The notes under the pieces were generated by a model that was not told the origin of the DNA, did no database searches, and was given only the letters and a program-made list of their open reading frames with translations. Position numbers and translations under genes: made by a program. A stretch of DNA of 64,000 bases from Gordionus sp. m RMFG-2023 (taxonomy: Eukaryota > Nematomorpha > Gordioida > Chordodea > Parachordodidae), in assembly GCF_954871325.1 (NCBI RefSeq), contig NC_088777.1, positions 2,172,509-2,236,508 on the forward strand, in the 5' to 3' direction. This document shows, piece after piece, positions 54,400-64,000 of this stretch. The stretch's first letter is position 1. The number at the start of each line of letters is the position of its first letter.

Positions 54400-57319
54400 A
54401 AGCCATGCTTTAGCAAAATTATTATATATCAAATTAATAATGAGAAAAATTCTTTTATTTTTTATATTTCAAAAATGTAATTCCCAATATTTTAATATAA
54501 AAATTTTATATTTTATATTTTTATTATAAAAATTATAATTTAAATCGATTGCTCTGACGATATTTTAGCATAAATTGTAACCTAATAAGATTGATAAAGA
54601 TGCTTTAAATACATATTTGTCAATCAAATCAATATATTTATTTACCAATAATATTTTTTGAGTATTTGACCCTATAATCTTGTAAATAAAATGTGGCTTA
54701 CTCAATATATAGTTGCATATCCCATATTGAACTATTTAAAAATGATTATGATATAGTTTAAAAAAAAATACTAATGAAAATTAGATTTTTTAAGTAATAT
54801 TGATTACGCTTTATTAATTAAAAAAAAATAAAGATAAGGGGAAGGAAAAGGATTACTTCTGGCATGGAAGAGAGAGTTGCTAATCTCTAAAATGATCTTA
54901 TGACAGTGTCAAATCCTTGGCAGTTACTCCAGGTATATTATTCCTAAAGGCGGAGGATTCCCAAGGCATATATTTATATATGATCGTGGACATAAAAATG
55001 ACATTATTGGGGGTGGGGGGTTCAAAGAGTATGGATTTGGTTGGGAAGTTAATAAATGTGGCCTTTTTAAAATAAACTATCACCTTTCAGCTGTATAACT
55101 ATATTAACAGAGACTAGTTTATGCCCACTCCCTCTACATACATCTCTAAACTAAATGTCTTGATTTGAAGCCAAAAAAAATTTCTGACTATTATATTTCG
55201 AAAAGGTTAAATCAAAATAAAAGTAAATTTGGATAAATATAAAATAACAGAAAATAATCAAATAAATAATGAATATTCTTTAATGATAAATAATATCATT
55301 AATTAATATGGGTGATACCATCATTTAGAGTAGAATTATCAACCATTACTATTAACAAAAATAATTTTAAAAATATATTATAGTAGTAATGTATGTATTA
55401 AATTTAAATAATTAATTCTTTGATTATTAGGTATAGATATATATATGGACTAAATTAGAGATCAGAACAGTCTTGGTAAACGATTCCCATACTTTTTTTT
55501 TAAAGAAAGGAAGAATGTCTTATTTGCGAATTATAATAAAATGCTTAATTTTGGTGCTGGCTAGGACTTGCTCGTAAAAATTATTTTGCATAATTTAGCC
55601 ATTATTTATGGGCTGGGTTGATGGGTAAGCCGTACAGATCTCTACTCCAAATATGAATAAATTTTTTTTAAAAAATAACATATTATTTTACTTGGATTCC
55701 CCTCCGCAACTAATAAAATGAAGGGAAAAATTTATTTTTATACATTATGTTAAAATGTTGTAATATAAAGGTTTATACTTTGCCTATATCCTGAGATCAT
55801 AACGAGAGCCGAGAGAAAATGGAATATTTTGTTCATTTTTATTTTAATTTTATTTTGGAAATTTTAGAAAATTTATTTTTAAAAATGAAATTTAAATATA
55901 AAATAATTGCAAAAAAAAAATTATATAATATTTGGATTTATATAAATTATATGAAAGTCAACGATTATTTAATTTTTACTCTCCATATAAGTACATTTAA
56001 TAAAATAAAAGGTCAAAGTTAGAGTTCTTTTAAATTTTATCATAATATTTACACAAATAAATCTTTTAAAAACATATTATTATGATATTTTGAAAAAACA
56101 ATTTAATAATTAAATAATATTAATGGTTGCAAATTATACATTATATCATTTAGATTTTATAAACAACAATTTGATAAGCTAGGTCAAAGTTCTTTAATAT
56201 TATCATTAAAATATATTTTCTAGGACATGCTTATTTGTACCGATTAGAATAATTTACAATCCATATAGTTCATTATAAGAAATAATAAATTTCGGAAATG
56301 TCAAAGTTGAAAGTTCTTTAATTTTATCTCAATATTTGCACAAATAAAACCTACACACAAAATAATATAATTTTTTTTTTACAGAGAAAATATAATGTTT
56401 ATAATGTACAATATAGAGGTCAAGAATTTAAACGAGTGACCACCATTTTCCTAGTTGGGAAAGGGAATTTTCATATTTCCGGTTTGATTCAGGGTTTAAT
56501 TCTAGGTAGAATTTGAGGCCATCAAGATATACCATTATCTGCCATCCTATCCCATATAATTATTGCAAATTTTTAAAGTATTATGAAATATTGTATAGGG
56601 GAGAACGAGGATAAGTTTTCCTTCCTTTTAACATATTTTATCAATATTATAAATCTCTATGAATTTCTCAAAATAGGTAAAAAAAATATTTTATCAAGTT
56701 TCTTGCCCATGTAATAATAAAAATAATTTACAAAATTAAACAAAATTCGAAATTCCATACTTATTTTTTTTTGTATATGGAAGAATTTACGCATTCAATT
56801 TTAATAAAATTCAACATATATAACAATCCCATAAAGTTTACTCCATATTCTCAAAATAAAATGGGCAAGATTAAAATCTTTATTTAGCAATAATGCTAGA
56901 AATGTAAAACGAAATATTATATATTGACGATTTTCAATTATTTTTCATATATATTTTAGATATTTTTTTGTAAATAATAGTGAACATTATTCATTTGCAC
57001 AAGCAGCGCTGTGCGGAGAACTTTGGAGACCTAAGGCAAATAATAATTTGGCCGTTCCTTAAAAAAACAAATCATAGACTAAAAATATTGCAATTTTATT
57101 TTAGTTCCCTCACCTTTTTATTTGCAGAGGAGTATATTGTTTTTTAGTATTGTAGGAAATTAACTTGGTATAGGCGGTGATATTGATTGGGAACGATAAG
57201 AATAGATATGTACGAATTTGATATGGTAATGATTGAGAATACTAATTTTTATTGAAAAACTATCTAATTTATCCAAAAGTTGATGCTTTGTAATGGCGAT
57301 TTTTTTATATGTCAAATAT
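54400..57319. other. AT-rich stretch with a local repeat
   Basis: No gene recognised. A phrase close to GGTCAAAGTT...AGTTCTTT recurs at about 56,010, 56,183 and 56,298, which suggests an imperfect local tandem repeat. Confidence 0.45.
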
Positions 57320-57460
57320 CAGAGTTGTTAAAAGATACCTTTTAAATGGATCTAGATACAGATGCATCGTCTAAAATAATATCCAGATACAGATATTTTT
57401 ATCAAAAATCTATCTAGATACAGATACCACATTTTTATATCTAGTCCTTTAACAACTCTG
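57320..57460. mobile_element. MITE family C copy
   Basis: 141 bp, CAGAGTTGTTAAAAGATACC to TTTAACAACTCTG. The flanks tcaaatat and ctaaatat match at 6 of 8 bases. Confidence 0.85.
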
Positions 57461-59127
57461 CTAAATATCATACAAACAGTCAAATATATGCTTAATAAAT
57501 TAAATAGGAAAAAATATCATCTAATCTTAAATTGAGGCCTCAGAATTTAAATAAACATGTAACTACAAATATAATCTAATAACGAGACGGATATACCATT
57601 TTCTATTAAAATTAAAAAGAGATCACCCCATTGCAATGGGCTATTTAGAAGATTATTAGCAAAAATAATTGCCACAGGTCAAAGCCCAGAGTCTTAACAT
57701 ATTAAATATATAGGTATCCCTTTTGGCGTCAAGGGAGAAGGCGAACATTTATTTTATATCCAAAATCCTCCCCCTAACAATCTATAATCAAAGTAGACTA
57801 AAATTGCTTTCAATAGCAAATTTCGTAATATATATAAGATTGTGGGAATGGATTCTTCCTTAGAGGTTTTTTTTTATTAACAATGGAAGCCACAAAGGAC
57901 TCCTTTGATAAAATTTTATCCACAGAGTTTTGAATTAGTTTGCATATTCTCATGATATGGATTCATTCTTCAAGATGGTTCTAATTATAAGAAAATATAT
58001 TTGATAGAGGTAAGGGGGTTAATACACTGGCCTGGGCCTAAAAACTTCAAAGATACCCAGGTCGGGCTGTATATTTTAAATAGCCATTATTATCTATAAA
58101 AAGTTGAAAATAAATATAATATATTTTCAAAAAAAAATTCAGACCGGGCCATGCCAAAAATTTTTAACATATGAATTAACATTATATTAATTTCATAAAA
58201 TCTGTAAAAATTATATTTAATGTGCTCAATAAAAAAATATATTCCTAAATGAATTATTATACATTCATTTGCAATTTAAAACCTAAAAAATGTATTTTTG
58301 CATGATAAAGGTTTTGCCAATCTTACACCCGCATATCCTGTGGATAGACTGAAAGATTGTTGGATTGGTGAGTGGGAGGGTTAAAAAAATATTTTTAAAA
58401 CAATGGGTAGGTGAATTTGAAATATATTTCAGGCAAAAAGAGCAACTAACTTCTATTTTATTATTAGATATTATTTTTTTTTATTTCAGAATTTATAAGC
58501 TTAAGTTAAAAAAAAAACATTAAAATAATACATAATTTCTATACATTGGAGGCTAGTTAAACAAAAATTTTTAAATAAATGAGCAGACAGGTGCACCAAA
58601 ACTTTCCCATTGAAGACCCCTAGTCAGGATGACATAGCAGCATATCATAATGGATTTTACCTCTGCCAAAGAATCCATTTATAAATGATATGCGTCTGCC
58701 ACTTTTATTTTCGCATAACATTAACCACCAAAGGTCTGCAAATGATAACATTTTCAGGCCAATGGGAATTTAGTTAAAGCCTATCCCAAGTTTGGCTTGG
58801 TCCAATTTCAATTTTTTTTTTTAAAGATTATAACAAAGATATATAATTGTAAAAAATGAAAATATTTATTAGATTGTGGGAATATTTATAACGGAAGGCA
58901 CAAGGCACTCCTTGTTACAATGTTCTCCGGAGTTTTGAGATTTTATTTAAAATAAAATTAGTTAAAAAATTAAACTTTTTTAAGAATGAATGTTTTACCC
59001 GTAAGAATTTGGTTAATGAAAGATTATACCAAATCAATTTATAGCAATTTTTTAAATACTAACCTAATTTGCTATACGGACCAAAATTTATTAAAATGTA
59101 TTAAGACACTTATTATTTAACATATTA
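57461..59127. other. AT-rich stretch with a dispersed repeat pair
   Basis: GATTGTGGGAAT...GGAGTTTTGA-type segments occur at about 57,838-57,945 and 58,873-58,960 in the same orientation. They look like two fragments of one unidentified repeat. No exon seen. Confidence 0.45.
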
Positions 59128-59285
59128 TAACGGGATCACGTGGTCGAGTCCGGCCTTTAATAAATCGTCCCACCAAGGACGGAGCCACCAGGTTGGATTA
59201 AGAAAAAAAAATCTTTGCTGGGACTTGAATCCAAAACCATTGGATTGGTAAGATCCTCTCTTGCCGATTAAGCCACAGACGCTAT
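59128..59285 (-). mobile_element. tRNA-derived SINE, copy 2
   Basis: Minus strand: TGGCTTAATCGGC (box A), GGATTCAAGTCC (box B), AAAGATT, T-run, then a body with GGTGGCTCCGTCC and GACCACGTGATCCC. It matches copy 1 in order of parts, with a better preserved body. Confidence 0.72.
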
Positions 59286-60474
59286 TCATAATTAACGATC
59301 TTTTTCATATATATTATAAATAAATTTGGTAATACCTAAATGAAAAATAAACAAAATACAAAATTGGTAGATTAAATGAATGATGTTTGATGGTATGATA
59401 TTATCGTTGGACTGAATAAGCTATGGCGATTTTTATTGGAAGAATTTTTTAAAAGAACTATTGGCTATTACGTTGTGACACTCTGACTGCGACACGATAA
59501 TGTATTACAGATAAATTATAGATAGATATAGACATTTGTAGTTTAGTCAAACCGTAATAAAATGATTTAGGGCCACAGATATTCATTTAAAATACGTCTT
59601 AAAATTTAGTATGCAAGTTATTTATATAAAACAATGTATTTGTTTAAATCGTTGCTGATTATTTAAAAAAAAGGCTAACAAATTTTTCGAAATTGATACT
59701 AATTTTGAAAAACGAAATGCTTTAGAACCCTGCATCTGCAAAGGAATATTTCTCTCAACGATATATAAAAACTCATTGAAAAACTTATTGGGCGAACAAA
59801 TGATATAAAGGCGACAGGATTTTCACCGAATGCATACCCCTCTCATAAACTTATGCATACCCCCCCCCCTCTCTTCTTATTAATTAAACCTTTTACATTA
59901 TAATGGTACTCCTTTTGAAAATTTTAAAAAGAATAACTTAAATTAATTTAGCTCATTTTTCCAACTATCAAAATATTGTGAATATAAAAAGAGTTATTTT
60001 TTAGACCATGAATTCAATTAAAAAACCCTCATTTACAATGATTTCATTATTATAGCATATTGCTTGGCATGGATACTAGTTAGGCTGAGAATGTCTACTA
60101 ACCCTTTTAAATTACATTTAAAAGGGTTGCAGAATGTTGTATTTGGGAAATAATGTCTATTACTGTTTGCAATATATAGATTTGGTCGATGATCAGAGAT
60201 ATCATTGTATTATAATAGGTCTATAATAAAAGTATTAATCTTTGCACCAATATATTTTGTCCTATTTCATCAAAAAATTTAAGAGATTACCTCCCCCACC
60301 CCCTCTCATAAAGATGCCTACCCTATACCTCCTTCAATAAAGCTCGATGCTAACTGTTTCTATCACCCCTCCACCGCTCAAGTAGACTCTGTATCAAGGA
60401 CTGCTAACTTAGATGAGAAGAATGTTTAGTGTATGCTTACAGACAGTGTATGCATGAATGGAGAGAAGAGTGAG

Positions 60475-61620
60475 TCATGTGATAGGAAATGTGTCTCCAT
60501 AAAACAGGGTATGCGCCAAGCCTTTATATATATTTGAGGAGGGTAGAGAATAAGCTTCCGGGGGATAGGGATTTAAGATATTTTTGGAATGGAGGGTAGA
60601 GAAGTAATCTAAGGCATGTTGCTTCCAATTATATCCATCATGTAGACTGTTGAAGGAAGCCATTTGCCTTCGCAGATATTTTATGGGCAGAGAATGACTT
60701 TCCTGGAGGCTAAAAATAAAAAATACCATATTTTAAATGTAAATTTGTATAATATGCAGTACAAAATTTAATATTAGCCACGAAGGAATTCATGATATAA
60801 AAGAAACATTCAATAAGGCACAAACATATTGCCAATTTAAAAAATAGGGAATCATTAATTAATATCCAACCATACTTTAAAAACAATTATTTATGTGATG
60901 ATAATACTGATATAGCCAAAACGACATTCATCACACGCGATAAAAGATTGGCGTAGTTATTTATCTACCGATTACGCTACAGATTGCTATACAAATCAAT
61001 TGCCTATACTCTTTCCTGACCTCGGCATTAGGTCAGCCCTGCTCATGGTGACATAGTAGGGGGAGAATAGTCGAGACATACCTGTGATACTATGTGTGAA
61101 GTGATTTACTGCTTCTAAGATTCTAGAAGCCAAAATCCGTCTTGATATGAGTTCCTTCTAAAAACGTTGAGGCATTTAGATAGTATATACCTGGTATTGT
61201 TGTCAGTGCTAAAGGTAAATGCTGATAGGTCAATAGAAAGCCCCAGATAGGTAATTTGTGGAAGTTGGATCGAGAATGGACTTATTTAATGTAATAGTGA
61301 GTCCATATTTGAACGACCTGGCAGACCAATTGACATCGAATTCATTATCGCCGTAGATGAGGATGTCATTGAGATTATAATTGGCCTTGAAGACTGCCTT
61401 GACACACGCACGCGTCTAGTATAATGCTTTGTAGTCAATATGGACTGAACGAGGCTCCCAAAGGAAGCACTTTGTATATATACGATTGTCCTTTGAAGCG
61501 GACACCGAAAAAGCTCCTGACTTGTATTGCTAAGGGTGTTGAGAAGAAGGCTGATTTTATATCAATCTTACATGCAAATTTGACATTTCTAGCTTGGTGG
61601 ACCTCAATGGGATAAACCTG
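60475..61620 (-). mobile_element. Reverse-transcriptase fossil (LTR- or DIRS-type), broken
   Basis: Minus-strand translation shows reverse-transcriptase blocks in order: KIDIKSAFFSTPLA, FKGQSYIYKVLPLGASFSPY, a NLNDILIYG catalytic-type block, and LGLSIDL. The KVLPLG and LGLSID blocks point to the LTR or DIRS side of the tree and away from LINEs. A further open stretch (SFNSLHDGYNWKQHAL) lies downstream in the same orientation. The copy is broken in several places, and terminal repeats were not found. Probably old. Confidence 0.65.
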
Positions 61621-61621
61621 A

Positions 61622-62672
61622 GTCTGAAAAAAATTAATATTTATATTTTATGAAATTATTTTTTTTTTGAATTATAATTAAAATTCTCGCGCTTTTTGTT
61701 TGTATGAATTTGGCAACCCTGGTTAAAATATGTTAGTCAATTTTATATATTACATTATTTTTATACTTTGATATCACAATTTCAAAATTACCGTTATTAA
61801 ATAGAAGATTACTAATTATTATTTAACCTAAATATTGCACCCTCGAACCTGCATATCGTCAAAATTACTACCCGAAGTTACTTTCTCCGTAAATCTTTGA
61901 TTTCCCAGAAAACTAGTATTAATGTAAACCAATATTATATCATAGTAATCGTAAAAAGTGAGGGGCAGAATTTATGTAAATGAAATAATCACTTTTAGAA
62001 GTATAGATGAAACCCCTGTCTCCTCTAAGTAAATTAAAATAAACCCCCCAATAAGAATCGAAATACTAAATTTTTAATATTTTTTTTAAAAATAAAATCG
62101 TCTAATATTAAATTTTTAGTAGGGGATACTGGGTTAGTCGAACCGATTTCTACAAAATTGGCTATAGCTACTGTTTATTTTAGATAATATAAAAAATAAA
62201 TATATGATTAGATACCTAAAACTATATATAATCTTTAAATAAAAATTTTTAATAATAAAATCATTTCTTTTAAATTGTATTTTTTTGTAAAAGTGAAAAT
62301 TTTGTCCAACAAGACCCAATAGCCGGGTGAGGCAAACCATTTCCAGGGGCTTCCTAAACCATTGGTTTTTATAGACCATATTAAATTGAAATGCATTTTT
62401 ATTTATTAATGATGATATGTATAGAATAATTTTAATGTTTTATTGTTCAAAATATATCATAATACTTATAAATTGAAGCTAATTATTTATAAAAATTGAA
62501 ACTTAATTTTGGTTAATTTAATAAAAATTTTGAACATAAAAAAATAAATATCTTCAGGAGAGATTATGATTTCTTAGCATAAATCCTAAATACCAATCAT
62601 AAACAGCCATGAAATTGCCTTTTGAAAATTTTGAAATTTTTTTTATTTTGCAAAAAAAAAAATTGAAATAAG
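61622..62672. other. AT-rich spacer
   Basis: A GGCAACCCTG motif near 61,712 could be a lone hAT terminus. No exon recognised before 62,673. Confidence 0.35.
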
Positions 62673-62906
62673 AATTGAAGGTAGAAAGTGTTGGTAAAGT
62701 AGTAAAAATATCCACTCTAGTCAGTAATGCCAAACAAAATATTGCTCCAATATGGGTTCATGAAAAAGATAGATCAAAAATGGATCTAAAAGGCTATTGG
62801 GTTAACGATTTGGCTATGATTGATGTAATAATCAGTGATGAGTCGATTGGTTTATACTCGCTGAAAAATAAAAAACCAGAGGATAAATCATATCAATTGG
62901 CAAAAA
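62673..62906 (+). CDS. Exon with beta-sandwich-like module, copy 1
   Basis: 234 nt (2 + 77 codons + 1) with acceptor AG at 62,671-62,672 and donor GTACAA. Phase 1 to phase 1. Reads LKVESVGKVVKISTLVSN, then AKQNIAPIWVHEKDR, and ends DVIISDESIGLYSLKNKK. The spacing of hydrophobic residues and the final GLYSL strand recall an Ig- or FN3-like domain without cysteines. The acceptor is weak, and a phase-0 acceptor 9 bp downstream is an alternative. Confidence 0.5.
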
Positions 62907-63545
62907 GTACAAATTTATCATAAGATTCCTAAATAATGTTTCTCCTTAATAATATGTAATCAGGTAATATCTATCGAATTTGCCTTTTAATTTTTTTTTT
63001 ATAATATGCCTCATTAGGGATATTAAGGCTATTATTTCTTTCATAGGAAATAGGTGGTATTGTTTCTTTTTTACTGGCAAAATAAATATAATACATATTT
63101 TAAAATAAATTAAAACTGACACAAAAAAATAAAAACCTTACCAAATCAGTAAGGAAAATTTAAAATAATTGGTTAAATATTTATAATATCCTGACAGAAA
63201 TATCATCAATATTTTAAAGAAATTTCCCAAAAAGTATTTTGTGTTTTCTTTCTAATATTTAAAAAAAAATATCCTTAATAATATGATTATTAAATGCTTA
63301 AGATATTTGTACTTTAAAAATTTAACTTTAATATTTGATTATTTATTGGTCCTATCCTAAGGCAAATTTATAATTCTCATTAATAGGTAATAAAACGGCA
63401 TATATATTTTTTTATTAAAATAAGAAGATTTAATGTAATAAATTATATTCAAAAAATAATGGAAGGAAGGGGGTAAAATTGTATAATATTTATTCTTGCT
63501 TTTGTTCATTCATAATAATATTATTCCTTTGTATTTTATTTATAG

Positions 63546-63797
63546 TCACACGATTCGAAAAAAAAGTTAAATATGGAGATTCACTTGTTTTTAGTTGGTC
63601 AGTTTCCGAATATTTAGCACCTAATAGCTTTGAACCCCTTCTTCAAGTGAAATCACCAGATAATTATCCCAAATTAATAGATCTCACAATCGAAGGTAAT
63701 GATTTTATGTTCAACATAAGCAAAGAGGTTCCAACAGGAATTTATAAAGTAATGATCGATGAAGTTCTTGTAGCAGAAATTGACTTAGAAGTGGAAG
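63546..63797 (+). CDS. Exon with beta-sandwich-like module, copy 2
   Basis: 252 nt (2 + 83 codons + 1), acceptor ttttatttatag, donor GTTAGT, phase 1 to phase 1. Reads TRFEKKVKYGDSLVFSWSVS, later LIDLTIEGNDFMFNIS, and PTGIYKVMIDEVLVAEID. The GIYKV strand and overall pattern parallel the exon 0.6 kb upstream. One domain per phase-1 exon is typical of extracellular Ig-type repeats. The join to the previous exon makes Ile. Protein identity unknown. Confidence 0.6.
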
Positions 63798-63939
63798 GTT
63801 AGTTAAAAAATAATCTATTTTTATATGCCATTTTTTTATTTGCACTAGTTAACTGGCTATGATATTTATTAAAGCGTGCCCCTATCAGAATTCGGCTAGT
63901 GGATTAAAAAACCTTTTCTCTGACATGGTTTAATTTTAG

Positions 63940-63958
63940 GAATTAGATCTCATCAAGA
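63940..63958 (+). CDS. Possible 19-nt microexon
   Basis: A taattttag acceptor and a perfect GTAAGTAT donor bracket 19 nt that would add GIRSHQ after the previous exon, leaving phase 2. Too short to be sure. The gene continues off the window. Confidence 0.3.
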
Positions 63959-64000
63959 GTAAGTATCAAATACGCGATTTAGCTCAGCTATACGTTATAC

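Noticed and set aside
1-64000. CRISPR arrays, operons, ribosome binding sites or other bacterial features
   Set aside because: The spliced animal gene, SINEs and hAT elements show this is eukaryotic nuclear DNA. None of the tandem repeats has spacer structure.

Overview
The window is very AT-rich eukaryotic DNA with short coding exons, spliceosomal introns, long low-complexity runs and a dense population of small DNA transposons. It holds at least one complete animal gene, so the source is a metazoan. I infer an arthropod, possibly a sap-feeding hemipteran, mainly from the many hAT-type MITEs and from a gene built only of phase-1 microexons. That placement is a guess.

Layout. (1) 0.2-0.4 kb: a small minus-strand coding stretch at the left edge. 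(2) 1.7-13.8 kb: a plus-strand gene I reconstructed from nine or ten tiny exons (24 to 117 nt). All are in phase 1 and encode a cysteine-rich, low-similarity protein. (3) 16.2-37.2 kb: a minus-strand gene of 20 exons that encodes a 1,222-residue ARID4 (RBBP1-type) chromatin protein. Every exon-exon phase matches and the length agrees with the family. Its introns hold most of the transposons in this part, including a 1,365-bp hAT element with a perfect 8-bp target duplication, a 577-bp hAT element, a SINE and a 1.26-kb purine microsatellite. (4) 38.6-45.1 kb: decayed hAT transposase copies arranged tail to tail, a 371-bp duplication and a 1,080-bp hAT-like element. (5) 45-59 kb: AT-rich DNA with a further hAT fossil, MITEs and a second SINE copy. 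(6) 60.5-61.6 kb: a broken reverse-transcriptase fossil. (7) 62.7-64 kb: plus-strand exons of another gene, with two similar beta-sandwich-like modules in phase-1 exons that continue past the right edge.

Mobile elements. At least five small families end in very similar terminal inverted repeats, (T/C)AGnGTTGTTA, and make 8-bp target duplications. The full-size relative at 30,130-31,494 still encodes a BED finger and a hAT dimerisation domain, so one transposase lineage may have moved several unrelated interiors. A separate palindromic family of about 0.3 kb with CAATGAC ends has nine near-complete copies.

Limits. Exons were joined by reading splice sites by eye, with no transcript data. Homology calls come from recognising motifs, not from searches.
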